64,000 nt of DNA from Streptomyces sp. SA15 (GTDB taxonomy: Bacteria > Actinomycetota > Actinomycetes > Streptomycetales > Streptomycetaceae), in NCBI RefSeq assembly GCF_002291145.1, contig NZ_NTGE01000024.1, forward strand, positions 1-64,000. The letters are read 5' to 3'. Positions 8,467-18,565 of the stretch are shown here, one piece after another (the first letter of the stretch is position 1; every line of letters starts with the position of its first letter). The position numbers were made by a program, and so were the translations under genes. The notes beneath the pieces are model-generated. The model ran no database searches. It had not been told where the DNA came from and saw only the letters and a list, made by a program, of their open reading frames with translations.

Positions 8467-9017
8467 ATAGGTAGGAAATTAGGGGCTCATCGAACCAGCC
8501 CTTCGTAAATAAAGGCACGGCATGCCCGATGAACCAATGATGGGGATGCGACTTCTCGTTGGAAGCCGACCACCTGTTTCACACACCGGTGACGGCAGTA
8601 CCGTCGCCCCACTTATCGCTGTAATATCCACCTTGGGGACGGGGGTGGTCTAAACAGAACTTCAATCCGTCCGTAAGAGCCACAATTCCAAGAATGGGCC
8701 GTGGCCCTGAGTATGCCGCTCAGCGCCATGAAAGGGCACCGAGGTCCTTGCCTGGGTTGCTGGCTCCTGGTGCGCTCCTATCTGTCCACCGCCCACAAAC
8801 GCAAACTGCGGCCCCTCACCGGCCTCCGCGACCTCTTCACCGGAAAACTCTGGCTGCCTCCGCTCACCGCGTAGTCAACCGACCTGAGCAGTCACGACCG
8901 GGCCACCAGACCCCAAACAATGGCGACACGCGGATGTGCGGCAGTCCGCGATCCAACTCACGGCAGCGCGCAGTACGGCATCTGCCGTCAGGCACGTCAG
9001 GCGCTCGCTCGCGAAGT
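8467..9017. other. Non-coding stretch with a small transposase-like remnant
   Basis: No intact gene is visible. The only recognisable piece is the C-terminal tail at 8761-8874. The sequence after it (8875-9017) is antisense to, and leads into, the immunity gene's 3' end. Confidence 0.4.
8761..8874 (+). pseudogene. Possible IS66-type transposase C-terminal remnant
   Basis: The frame WLLVRSYLSTAHKRKLRPL continues to LRDLFTGKLWLPPLTA and a TAG at 8872-8874. The pattern RSYL...LRDLFTG..W.P resembles the C-terminal ends of IS66-like transposases. It is only 37 residues, so the call is tentative. Confidence 0.35.
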
Positions 9018-9431
9018 TCAGTCGAGGCCCGGGACCGGACCACTCCGGCCGAATACCCGAAGACCCTCCTCGTGTACACCTACGTCGTCCAGAGAAGTGC
9101 GCCACCCGGCCCCCTCCAGAACATCCCTCAGCATCATTCTCATGGCATCCAAAACCACATCCGCGAAAGGAAGTACGGGGTTCTCGTAATCGCCGCGCGC
9201 GGCGCAATCGTCCACCTTCGCCATCAGCTCCGCGCTGGACAGCCACTCGACGTAGACCCCCTCGGACCCACCTGCCGATCCGGCGTCGAGAAACGTGTCG
9301 ATGTACACGTGCGCACCCGAATTTCCCGTGCGGTCGACCAGGGGGATTCCGACCAGGCGCAGGGTTTTCCGAACTTCTTCTGCGGTACGCTCGTATTGGA
9401 GCTTGGTTTCTTGTGAGACATGCTCGATCAT
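9018..9431 (-). CDS. Probable immunity protein for the deaminase-tipped YD-repeat toxin
   Basis: 137 residues, soluble and acidic in the middle (VEWLSSAELMAKVDD, NPVLPFADVVLDAM). The start at 9431 is preceded by GGGGAAAAC. It is the first intact gene downstream of the toxin, on the same strand, 122 bases after its stop. Polymorphic toxin systems place the immunity gene exactly here. No enzymatic motif is visible, as is usual for immunity proteins that simply bind and block the toxin. A strong hairpin lies between the two genes, so it may have its own promoter within 9432-9502. Confidence 0.65.
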   Translation of the reverse strand: MIEHVSQETKLQYERTAEEVRKTLRLVGIPLVDRTGNSGAHVYIDTFLDAGSAGGSEGVYVEWLSSAELMAKVDDCAARGDYENPVLPFADVVLDAMRMMLRDVLEGAGWRTSLDDVGVHEEGLRVFGRSGPVPGLD

Positions 9432-9502
9432 GTTTTCCCCTGTCCGGGCGGTGTGGTAATCGGGCGGCGCCGAGCCGCGTTGTTTGAGGCTAGCTCAGTG
9501 AT

Positions 9503-9544
9503 GGCACGGAGGGGGCGGCGTGGCATCGTCGCCCCCTCCGTGCC
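9503..9544 (-). terminator. Strong terminator after the toxin gene
   Basis: A perfect 15-bp stem (GGCACGGAGGGGGCG at 9503-9517 with its complement at 9530-9544) and a 12-base loop lie 10 bases after the toxin stop codon. It would stop or attenuate toxin transcription before the immunity gene. Confidence 0.8.
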
Positions 9545-9553
9545 GAACCCGTA

Positions 9554-12500
9554 CTAGTAGCCCCGGGCTCGGTCAATCATCTGAGCAAGCAGGCGCTTGT
9601 ATCCCGCGTTGATGGATCGGGCGCCAGGAACCTTGCTGCTCACCCACGGAACCGAGTAGGCGATCTGCGCACCACTGGCCCTTGGATCGTCGCGCAGCAG
9701 CGGTCCGCACATGTCCGGGCACGGCTGGCGCTCGCTGTAGAGCTCGAGGATCTTGTCCCCTTCCCTGAGCTGGTCCAAAATCTTCTGTTCGGAGTGACCC
9801 GTGGGACCGCTCACCGCGGAGACCTCCCGGATCGTCCCGTTCTGACCCTGGACGTTCGCCACGGCGACGTTGTGATCGGCGCCGAACAACCCGCCGTTAT
9901 CACGGATCTCGAATGCCCTCCGGCTCAGATCGTCACTGTTGTAGTCGATCTGCTTGGCCTCGGGCGAGGCCGATCCGGAGCCGCCGGAACCGCTGCCCCC
10001 GCCAGTGCTCTCCATGCGGGCGATGCCGTCCCCGAGGCCCATGGCACCGTGTACTGCGAGCGCCGAGCCCGCGGCGATGAGCCCAGCGCCGGCGGCAAGG
10101 CCGCCCGCGCTGGCGATGCACACCGTGCCAAGGGTGGGAATGGCCCCCGCCACGCAGACGCCGACGGACCCAGCTACCAGCGCGGCCCCGCCTGCCATGG
10201 CGCCAACGCCGCCGGCCATTTCAAGTGCGCTCCCCGCGGCGTCCAACAAAGCGTCTGAGTTGTGGTCAGCCCAGTCGAGAGTCGCGTCGAGCGTGTCGGA
10301 GCACCAGTCACACCAGTCATGACCGTCGAGCTCGATACGACTGATGGGATTTCCGCCGGTGAAGGCGTACCGGTTTCCGGTGTACGGATCTGCCCCAAGG
10401 CTTATGTCGGCGAGGGCCCCGGTGTACATGTCCCGGGTGGTGAAGCGATTCAGGCCCGGGCTGTAGTCGCGGAAGCCCATGTCGTAGGTGCCGGACTGGG
10501 CGTCCCACCGCTTGGCGTTGAAGCGGTAGGGGTTGTACTCCTCCGTGGTGGGGTTGGCGGCGTCGGGTTTGTCGATGCCGGTGAACTCGGAGGTGTCGTC
10601 GGAGCCGTAGGCCGTGTAGCCGTACGTCGCCTTCGTGTTGCCGTTGCTGTCGGTGAGAGTTTCGACGTCGGTGTGGCTGTTGTAGCCGTAGTAGGCGTCC
10701 TCGGCCGTGCCGCCCGTGTTGTGCTTGACCTGCGACAGGCGCTCGCCCCACGGGCTGTACTGGTAGGACTTGGTCAGCTGGCCGGCGACCTTCTCGTCCA
10801 GGACCTCAGTGGACAGGCCCAGGTACGCGAAGTCCGTGGTTTTGCCGTCCGCGGTCTTCGAAGCGGTGCGGTCCAGCGGGTCGAAGATGTACGTCGTCGA
10901 CTTCAGCGCGCCCGTGGAGTCCGCCTTCTGGGACTCGATGACGTGGTCGAAGCCGTCGTACACGCTCCGCTCGATGACCTTCCCGCCGCTGGTGACCGAC
11001 TCCGTCCGGCCGAACGGGTCGTAGTTGTAGTTCGCCGTCACCCCTCCTGCTACGGCACTGAGCAGGCGGTTGCGGTCGTAGTTGTAGGTGGTGGTCGTCC
11101 CCTTGACCGTTTGGCTGACGACGTTGGCGTTGTCGTCGTGGACGTAGGTTTCCGTCCCGGCTCCGTTGCCGGTCTTCACCGCCTGCTTCAGCCGGTCGGC
11201 CGGGTCGTAGGTGTAATCCGTGGTCGAGTCGAGGTACGCCGCGTGGTTGTCGGCGTTCATCTTCTTCGCCATGTCCTGCGCCTTGTTCCCGTTCGGGTCG
11301 TAGGCGTAGGTGTGGGAGGCGACGAGCGTGAGGTTGCCCTTCTTCTCGCTCGTCGACTTCAGAGCGCCGTCGCGGTAGTAGGTGTGGTCGACGGTGTTGC
11401 CGTTGGCCTTGGTCTCCTTCAGCCTCTGGCCGCGGTCGGTGTACGTGTACGACGTCACCTTCGGCGAGGCGTCCGTGGCGCTCTTGCCGACCGAGACCGT
11501 CCTGACCAGCTCACGCAGGTCGTAGGTGTACCTGGAGAACTGGTCGGGGTGCGTGACCGTCTCCGCCTGGCCGTTGACGTCGTAGGTGTACGACGTCGAC
11601 TTCTTCTCCAGCGTCGCCAGGGACTCGGTCACCTTCTGGACCTGGTTCAGGCCCGTGTACGTGACCGTGTACGCGTCGATCTTCGCGCCCGACGACGTGT
11701 CGTCGATCTTGGTGAGGTTGGCGTTGACGTCGTAGGTGTAGGCGAAGGTCCTCTTCTCGGTGTCCGTCTCGCCGGTGGCGTCCCTGACCAGCTTCACCGC
11801 GTCAGCGACCACCATGCCGCCGCTGTTCTGGGACAGCTGCAGCTTGGCGTCGTTGCCCTGCTTGAAGGTGTACGAGCCGAGCGACACCCAGGTGCCCTGG
11901 TTCGCGCTCGCGTTCTGGTCGACCGTCTTGTCGGTCGTGGTGTCCTGACCGAGCGCCGACTTGTGGTGGACGGTGTACTTCGCCGTCGCCACGGCGCCGG
12001 TCACCTTCGGGAACTTCACGTACGCGGTGTACGTGCCGTCCTTGGGGATGTTGAGCGTCCAGGTGAAGGCATCCGTGCCCGCGCCCGCCGCGTGCGTGGC
12101 GTGGTCGTAGCCCTGCTGGCCGGCGAGGTCTCCCTTCGTCCAGGTGCCGGTGGAGGAGGTGTTCTGGGTGTCGGAGTTGTCGACCACGACCACGCTCTTG
12201 CCGACCGGCACACCCTCGTCCGAGCGGGACTTGAGCTTGCCGTCGGGGTAGTACGACCAGCTCATGGTGCGGTCCGAGGAACCGCCCGCCGACGTCAGCG
12301 TCCGCGCGGTCTGCTGACCCAGCTCGTTGTACTCGTACGTGGCGGTGATGTCCCATGGGTCCGTGGACGACCTCGCCCACCCGTTGTCGAAGTAGCTGTA
12401 GGTGGTGTCGTTGCGGACCGTCTGGCCCTGCGACGGCGGCAGCGAGGTCTTCGCCACCCGGCCGACCGCGTCGTAGAACGTCTGGGTGTAGACGTTGGGG

Positions 12501-15500
12501 CTGTTGTAGCGGGCGTCGCCCGGGTCGTACGGCTGGAACTGCTTGACCGGGCGGTTCAGCGCGTCGTACTCCGTACGCGCGGTGAAGTCGTCCGCCGTGG
12601 CCGTCGCCGTACCGCGCGGCGTGATCACCTTCGTGGTGTTGCCGGCCTGGTCGTACTCGTACTTCGTCGTCCGGTACGTGATGGTCGTGGTGCCGTCGTG
12701 CGGGACCTTGACCTCGGTCTTCTTGCCACGCTCGTCGTAGGTGACGAGCGTGGTGTTGTTCTCCGCGTCCGTGGTCGACGTGACCAGGCCGTCCTTGTCG
12801 TACCCCTTCCTCGTGGTCTTGCCGGCCGCGTCCGTAACGACCGTGACCCGATGGTTCAGGTCGTACGCGATGGTCGACATGAAGTCGGTGGCATCCGCTG
12901 TTGCGTTCTTCTTCGGGTCGATGACCTTTGTGTTGTTGCCGACATTGTCGTATTCGTAGGAGATCTTTCCGCCATCCGCGTTCACGACGGACGTCAGCTG
13001 GTAGATCTCGTCGTAGTGGTTCGTGGTGAGGTAGTCGGTGGCGTCCGCCGTGGTCAGCGTGCCCTTGGGCTCCGTCGTTGTCTTGAGGTTGCCGACCTTG
13101 TCGTACGTGTAGACCGACGTGCGCTCATCGGAGGTCGAGGTGTCCTTCGGCGCGGTCGCCGACGTGACTTGATCCGCCACGTCGTACACCGCGGTGGACA
13201 CCGCACCGTTGGGCGCTGTCGACTTCGTGACGTTGTCGTTGGCGTCGTACTCAGGCGCCGGCGTCGTGATGAAGGCGCCCGCCGCCTGGTCCCTCGGCAC
13301 CGTGCTGACCAGCGGACGCCCGAACGTGTCGTACGTCTGCGTGGTCACTTTCTGGTTGGCGTCTGTGACCTTGGTCACCTGGCCACGCTCGTCGTAGTCG
13401 AACAGCGTCGACTTCTGCAGCGGGTCCGTGATCGTCGCCGGGTAACCGGTGGGACCGAAGCCGCTGTTGGTCGTCGCGTTGCCGTTGGCGTCAGTCGCCT
13501 TGGTCAGCTGCCCGTAGGAGTCGTACGCGTACTTCGTGGTGTAGCCGCTGGTGGTCGGCTCGCAGACTCCCGAGGTCCAGTTGGCTGTGCCCTTGGGGTC
13601 GGTGACCGTCTTCAGGTTGCCGAAGCAGTCGTAGCCGAACGTCCAGGCGCGGCCCTCGGGCGAGGTCTTGCGGACGAGGTCGGCCGCGTAGCCGTCGGCG
13701 CGGGTCTGGTACTCGTACTTCGCCGCGTTGGCCGGGAAGGTGCCCGGTGCGCAGTCACTCGACGGCGGCACGCCCGCCGTGTTGTTCTCCGCGTCCCTCG
13801 ACCAGAGCGGGTAGCCGGTCTTCTGGTCGTAGCAGTACGCGGCCTTCGCGCCGTTGGCCTCCTCCAGGTAGGTGACGTTGTTGTCCGCGTCCCAGCTCAT
13901 CTTCGTGGTCTGGGACTTGGCGTTGGTCGTCTGGACCGGGCGGCCGAAGTCGTCCGTGACGTACTTCGAGGTGCGGGTTTCGGCGTCGGTGACGGTGGTG
14001 TCGGTGAACTTCGTGTTCGTCGTGTTCGCCGCGTACGCGAAGCCCGTGTCGTAGCCCAGACGGTCCTTGATCGTCTTGGTCCACCAGTGGTACTTCGGGT
14101 CGTCACCGGCCTGCGGGGCGTAGTACGCCATCTGGGTGCCGTTGCCGCGCGGGTCGGTGGCGGTGACCAGCTTGACGTTCTTGTTGCCCTGGGTCGCGTC
14201 GTAGGTGAACTTGAAGGTCTTCGGCTGGCTGGATCCATTGCCGTCGACCATGCGGCCCAGCAGGCCCTTGTCGGTGTAGTAGAAGGAGATCCTGCGCCCG
14301 GAGATGTCCGTCATGGACGACACGTGGTCGTAGATCTTGGAGTTGTTGAGGTTGGTTCCCGAGACCAGGGCGCCGCTGTCGTTCACGTACGAGTAGGTCG
14401 CGTCGCCCTTGAGGTAGTAGCCGATGCGCAGCGACTTGCGGCCCGCCGGGTCGGTGATGTACTTGAGGAACTTCGTCGGCTTGTTGTTGGACCTGCGCTC
14501 CTCGTAGGTGTACGTCTGCGTGTTGCCGTTCTTGTCGACCACCGAGGTCAGGTAGCCGTCACAGCCGAACAGGAAGCGCGTGCCGTCCGGGCGCAGCAGC
14601 GTCCAGGCGTCGGGCGTGTTGTCCTTGTCCGGGGTGCAGTCAAGGCCCGCCTTGGCCGTGATCCGGTAGTGGACGCCCGCGGGGGCCTTCCATGTGCCGT
14701 CGGACTGCTTGGTGAAGACGTGCGTGGTGCCGTCACCGTCCGGGAGGCGTATCTCGGTCGGGTTGGGGTTGGGGTGGAAGTCCAGCGGCGCGCCCAGCCG
14801 GATCGGGCCGGCCAGCTGTGCCGACCAACCGGCACCCGTGACGGTGTCGGAGGTGTCCAGCGAGTTGTACGCGAACCTGGCGAAAGTCGTCAGGCCGCGT
14901 CCCGGGTTGGTGAACGCGTTGTACGACCAGACGCTGTTGCCCGAGGCGAGGTTGTTCATCACCGTCGAGCCGGCGCCGGTGTTCTTGCCGGTGTAGGAGT
15001 AGAACTTCTCCAGGCCCAGCGCGTTGGAGGTGGGGTCCTCCACCGCCACGTTCTGCTTGAGCGACGGGATGCCGCCGGTGCCGGCGGACAGCCAGCTGCC
15101 GTCGGCGACCTTGCGGACGTCCCAGCCGAGCACGTACTCGGTGCGCTTGTTGCCGGAGTCGGAGTTGATCGGCGTCTTGACCTGCGCCTGGACCGTCGCC
15201 GACGAGCCGGGCGACAGCGCCGGGATCGCCGTGGACAGCTGGTTGCCGCCGGTCGTCACGTCCGTGCCGTCGGGGAGCTTCCAGGTGTACGACAGCTGCC
15301 GCTCACCGCTCGCCCAGGCGGCGTTGGTGGTGTTGGTGACCGTGAACTGGACCGTGTACGTGGAGTTCGGGGTCATCCGGGCCGGGGTCTGCGGCGCGTA
15401 GTAGGTGTCCTCCGTCGTGGAGTCGACGTAGATCACCCGCAGCAGCGGGCCGATCTGCTGGTCGAGGGCCTCCGAGGCCAGGAACACCGTCTGCGCCTGC

Positions 15501-18292
15501 GGACCGGTGCTCGTCTCGTCCCTGAGCTTGATCATGGCGCCCTTGTTGGAGGACGGGGTCTTGATCCAGCCCTGGGTCAGGCTCGTGGCGTCCCAGTAGT
15601 GACGGCCGACGTCGTTGCTCCACTGCGGGGTGTAGTCCGAGACGGTGGAGGAGAAGTCGCCGCCCGCCGTCGTCCACGCGGTGCCGGTGGCGGCGCTGTT
15701 CCAGGTGGCCTGCGTTTCGGTGAAGTCCCGGGTCAGACCGTGGAGTTCGTAGTTCGCGCCGGTGGCCTTGGTGACCGACTCCGCGCCCCACATGAACAGC
15801 CGCGACTCCATCACCGTGGCCGTGGTGGGCAGGTCACTGGTGGGGAACTTCATCACCGCACGGGTCTTCTCGGTGGCGTTGGTGGGCGTGTTGTTGCCCA
15901 CGCTCAGCCACTTCTGTGCCCCGCCGTCCCGGCTGATGGTGTCCAGGTTGGTGGTCGGCGTCGCCGACGACAGCGTGGTGTCCGTCACCGAGGCCGCGGT
16001 GCCCTGGATCAGCCGCATCGTGCGACCCGCCTGCGGGATGCCGACGATCCGCGTCGGCGAGCCCAGCAGCTGGCCGTCCACCGTCTTCACCGCGATCTGG
16101 TAGTAGTACGACCGCCCGATCTCCACCGTCTCAGAAGGGGGAGACGGGGTCGCGGTGGTGTCCGTGTACGTCGTCGCGCCCTTGTCGATCGGCGCCACCA
16201 ACGTCGCCGCGGACGGCGTGAACGCCTGCTGCGTGGAGCGGTGCAGCTGGTACTCGGCGATGTTCAGGTCCGCATCGCCGGTCGCGTTGGAGTACGCCTG
16301 CCACGACAGCTCCGGGCCCGTGGAGTGGATCACCGTCGGCGAGTCCAGCGTGGTGCCGACCTTGCCGTACGTCACCGTCAGCCGGGGGATCGTGGAGGTC
16401 TCCCCGCCGTACTCGCCGTCACCGGCCTCATAGCGCGGGCCGCCGATGGGGTTGTTCGCCTCGTCGGTCGACTTCAGCACGAAGCCGTGGTTGACGGCCG
16501 TGCCGTCCACCCACTTCTGCACCGTGTCGCCGACCGGGAAGCTGTGCCACCGGTTGTACTGACCCGCCAGCTTGGTGATCTTCGCCGGGTCGACCAGGCG
16601 CACCGCGTCCGCGATCAGCGCCTGGCTGGTCGGCACCGAGGTGTCCTTGAGCTCGACCTTGTAGGCGCCGCCCTTGTTGAAGCTCAGCTCGTTGCCGTCG
16701 CCGCCGAGGGAGGTCCACACGCCGCCCGTGCCGGAGGTCTGGTTGACGTTGTACGTGCTGGTGGCGCCGCCGGCCGCGGTCACCGTGTAGGGGGCGGCGG
16801 TGGCCCGGTTGGCGCCCTGCACATAGTGCGCGTCCACCCGGTAGGTGGCCGTCTCCGGCACCCTGAACGGCCAGGTGAACGAATCACCGGTGAGCGAGTC
16901 GAGGTTGTAGCGGAAGGTGTCCCCCACCGCGTTGGTCGTCGCACCCGAGGTCGGCCAGGTCCCGACCGCGGCCGTGCCCGCCTCCTCGTCGTCGACCTGC
17001 ACCGTCGTCGACGCCTGCTCACCCACCAGATCGCTGGTGTTGGACCAGTTCGCCGACAGCTCGTCCCAGGTTTTCGTGGCCCGGTACACGCCGATCTGGG
17101 TGTTCGTATCACCCGCGCTGTGCGCCTGGTCGAAGTACATCTCCAGCCGCGCCGAGTCGATCTTCGTGCCCGACGGGACCTCGCCCAGCGGGAACTTGAT
17201 CAGCGAGCGGGCGTTCGCCGTGGTGGAGGTGCGGCCCGCCGACAGCTTCCAGGTGGTGTTGAAGTTGGTCGTCGGCTGGTCCGACAGGACCATGGCATCC
17301 TGAGAGCCGGACGGCGACGGGGCGATCGTGATCGTCGGGTCGATGACGACCGGGTACTGACGGTCCTTCGACGCCAGCCACTTCGCGTCCGGAGTGACCG
17401 TCAGCTTCCAGGACTTGCCGTCCCGGGTCAGCTTCTGCGTGACCTTGGTGCTGTAGGTCTTACCGAAGACGGAGGAGTCCGCCTTCTTCGCGTCCGTCAT
17501 GTAGGGCGCCGGGATCACCATCACCGGCGTGTTCGGCAGCGCACCGTACAGCGCGACCGACCCCTCCTTGCGCGCCTTCGGCACCAACCCGTCGGTGTCC
17601 AGCGTGAACGTGAACTTCAGCGGACCGTCCGGGCGTTCCGCGAGGACGATGTTCTCCTTCACCCGGCCAGGACCCACGGCATACTGCAGGTCAGCGCCCT
17701 GCACCGCGTCCTTGTACGTGACCGTGGAGCCCTTCGCAGCCGGCTTCAGCGCGCCGCCCGCGCCCTCAAGGCCGAGGGTGACCGACCGGCCGTCCGGCGA
17801 CTGGAACCGCACCAGCCGGTCCGCCTCCGCACCGAACCAGCTCCGGCCCTCATTCGTCGTGTTGGCGAACTCGAAACCCTTCGCCTGCGACGCGCGAACC
17901 GTCGTATCGATCGACTTCCAGGACGCCTTCTTGCCCGAGCCCGAGCGGTAGGACGTCGGCGTCGCCGCAAGTTCCGCCTCTATTCGCCCGTCCGACAACT
18001 GCCAGAACCGAGCGTTTGCCGTGCGTTTACCTGTCAGCTCCCTGACACGCTTCGCCTTCGGATCGCTCTTCGGCCAGGATGGCTTCTCCCGGTCGGCGAT
18101 ACTCAGGTCGTCATGGGACGGTGGTTTCTCGAGCTTATTGCTGTCATCCGCGAACCAGCTTTTGACGGTGTCGACAATTCCCTTGCCGTCATCGTCGTCA
18201 GCGGGCGCCGCATACGCGACCTGGGGCAGCGCGGTACTGGTCACCGCAGCTACCACCAGGCACGCCATAAGCCTGCCCAGTCTGGGTCTCAC
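9554..18292 (-). CDS. Secreted YD-repeat/Rhs-type polymorphic toxin with a deaminase-like tip
   Basis: A 2912-residue protein. The start is GTG 18292, with GAGGAAAGG ideally spaced upstream. In order it shows: a signal peptide (1-35, ending QVAYAAPADD), two DNRLRE-type adhesive domains (about 320-420 and 767-960), a golvesin/CBM-like domain (about 447-567), YD/RHS repeats (about 1264-2614) interrupted by a second golvesin-like domain (about 2034-2170), and an RHS core end (NPYRFNAKRWD...GLNRFTTRD). A Gly/Ala hydrophobic stretch (about 2690-2760) and a Gly/Ser linker follow. The last 139 residues carry H2833-S-E2835 and Y-S-E-R-Q-P-C2858-P-D-M-C2862, matching zinc-dependent nucleic-acid deaminases of the XOO_2897/SCP1.201 kind. 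The Cys pair is spaced by three residues rather than the usual two. The repeat barrel would carry the toxin to competing cells. Confidence 0.92.
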   Translation of the reverse strand: MRPRLGRLMACLVVAAVTSTALPQVAYAAPADDDDGKGIVDTVKSWFADDSNKLEKPPSHDDLSIADREKPSWPKSDPKAKRVRELTGKRTANARFWQLSDGRIEAELAATPTSYRSGSGKKASWKSIDTTVRASQAKGFEFANTTNEGRSWFGAEADRLVRFQSPDGRSVTLGLEGAGGALKPAAKGSTVTYKDAVQGADLQYAVGPGRVKENIVLAERPDGPLKFTFTLDTDGLVPKARKEGSVALYGALPNTPVMVIPAPYMTDAKKADSSVFGKTYSTKVTQKLTRDGKSWKLTVTPDAKWLASKDRQYPVVIDPTITIAPSPSGSQDAMVLSDQPTTNFNTTWKLSAGRTSTTANARSLIKFPLGEVPSGTKIDSARLEMYFDQAHSAGDTNTQIGVYRATKTWDELSANWSNTSDLVGEQASTTVQVDDEEAGTAAVGTWPTSGATTNAVGDTFRYNLDSLTGDSFTWPFRVPETATYRVDAHYVQGANRATAAPYTVTAAGGATSTYNVNQTSGTGGVWTSLGGDGNELSFNKGGAYKVELKDTSVPTSQALIADAVRLVDPAKITKLAGQYNRWHSFPVGDTVQKWVDGTAVNHGFVLKSTDEANNPIGGPRYEAGDGEYGGETSTIPRLTVTYGKVGTTLDSPTVIHSTGPELSWQAYSNATGDADLNIAEYQLHRSTQQAFTPSAATLVAPIDKGATTYTDTTATPSPPSETVEIGRSYYYQIAVKTVDGQLLGSPTRIVGIPQAGRTMRLIQGTAASVTDTTLSSATPTTNLDTISRDGGAQKWLSVGNNTPTNATEKTRAVMKFPTSDLPTTATVMESRLFMWGAESVTKATGANYELHGLTRDFTETQATWNSAATGTAWTTAGGDFSSTVSDYTPQWSNDVGRHYWDATSLTQGWIKTPSSNKGAMIKLRDETSTGPQAQTVFLASEALDQQIGPLLRVIYVDSTTEDTYYAPQTPARMTPNSTYTVQFTVTNTTNAAWASGERQLSYTWKLPDGTDVTTGGNQLSTAIPALSPGSSATVQAQVKTPINSDSGNKRTEYVLGWDVRKVADGSWLSAGTGGIPSLKQNVAVEDPTSNALGLEKFYSYTGKNTGAGSTVMNNLASGNSVWSYNAFTNPGRGLTTFARFAYNSLDTSDTVTGAGWSAQLAGPIRLGAPLDFHPNPNPTEIRLPDGDGTTHVFTKQSDGTWKAPAGVHYRITAKAGLDCTPDKDNTPDAWTLLRPDGTRFLFGCDGYLTSVVDKNGNTQTYTYEERRSNNKPTKFLKYITDPAGRKSLRIGYYLKGDATYSYVNDSGALVSGTNLNNSKIYDHVSSMTDISGRRISFYYTDKGLLGRMVDGNGSSQPKTFKFTYDATQGNKNVKLVTATDPRGNGTQMAYYAPQAGDDPKYHWWTKTIKDRLGYDTGFAYAANTTNTKFTDTTVTDAETRTSKYVTDDFGRPVQTTNAKSQTTKMSWDADNNVTYLEEANGAKAAYCYDQKTGYPLWSRDAENNTAGVPPSSDCAPGTFPANAAKYEYQTRADGYAADLVRKTSPEGRAWTFGYDCFGNLKTVTDPKGTANWTSGVCEPTTSGYTTKYAYDSYGQLTKATDANGNATTNSGFGPTGYPATITDPLQKSTLFDYDERGQVTKVTDANQKVTTQTYDTFGRPLVSTVPRDQAAGAFITTPAPEYDANDNVTKSTAPNGAVSTAVYDVADQVTSATAPKDTSTSDERTSVYTYDKVGNLKTTTEPKGTLTTADATDYLTTNHYDEIYQLTSVVNADGGKISYEYDNVGNNTKVIDPKKNATADATDFMSTIAYDLNHRVTVVTDAAGKTTRKGYDKDGLVTSTTDAENNTTLVTYDERGKKTEVKVPHDGTTTITYRTTKYEYDQAGNTTKVITPRGTATATADDFTARTEYDALNRPVKQFQPYDPGDARYNSPNVYTQTFYDAVGRVAKTSLPPSQGQTVRNDTTYSYFDNGWARSSTDPWDITATYEYNELGQQTARTLTSAGGSSDRTMSWSYYPDGKLKSRSDEGVPVGKSVVVVDNSDTQNTSSTGTWTKGDLAGQQGYDHATHAAGAGTDAFTWTLNIPKDGTYTAYVKFPKVTGAVATAKYTVHHKSALGQDTTTDKTVDQNASANQGTWVSLGSYTFKQGNDAKLQLSQNSGGMVVADAVKLVRDATGETDTEKRTFAYTYDVNANLTKIDDTSSGAKIDAYTVTYTGLNQVQKVTESLATLEKKSTSYTYDVNGQAETVTHPDQFSRYTYDLRELVRTVSVGKSATDASPKVTSYTYTDRGQRLKETKANGNTVDHTYYRDGALKSTSEKKGNLTLVASHTYAYDPNGNKAQDMAKKMNADNHAAYLDSTTDYTYDPADRLKQAVKTGNGAGTETYVHDDNANVVSQTVKGTTTTYNYDRNRLLSAVAGGVTANYNYDPFGRTESVTSGGKVIERSVYDGFDHVIESQKADSTGALKSTTYIFDPLDRTASKTADGKTTDFAYLGLSTEVLDEKVAGQLTKSYQYSPWGERLSQVKHNTGGTAEDAYYGYNSHTDVETLTDSNGNTKATYGYTAYGSDDTSEFTGIDKPDAANPTTEEYNPYRFNAKRWDAQSGTYDMGFRDYSPGLNRFTTRDMYTGALADISLGADPYTGNRYAFTGGNPISRIELDGHDWCDWCSDTLDATLDWADHNSDALLDAAGSALEMAGGVGAMAGGAALVAGSVGVCVAGAIPTLGTVCIASAGGLAAGAGLIAAGSALAVHGAMGLGDGIARMESTGGGSGSGGSGSASPEAKQIDYNSDDLSRRAFEIRDNGGLFGADHNVAVANVQGQNGTIREVSAVSGPTGHSEQKILDQLREGDKILELYSERQPCPDMCGPLLRDDPRASGAQIAYSVPWVSSKVPGARSINAGYKRLLAQMIDRARGY

Positions 18293-18565
18293 GCCAAACC
18301 TTTCCTCGAATGTCACGGACCAAACACGCCGCCCAAAACCCCCCCCACCCTGCATCGGCGAAAGGTCATAAGCAGCGGCGCCGGGTTTCTATTCACTCCG
18401 GTGACGCGGTGTCAAGCGTCCAGACAATGAGGACAGTTGACGGCAAACAGGCCGCCGGGTGTCCGATATTTCCGCTCACTGGCCACCGGCCGACGGCATC
18501 GTGTATAACCGCCCCGGTTGCAGCCCGAAAACCTGAGCATTCTGCACTTCGAAAGGGATTCGATC

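Noticed and set aside
10262..18430. A 2722-codon open frame antisense to the YD-repeat gene
   Set aside because: The opposite frame has clear domains and a good start. The antisense frame is Arg/Val/Gly-rich without any domain and follows from high third-position GC opposite a long gene.
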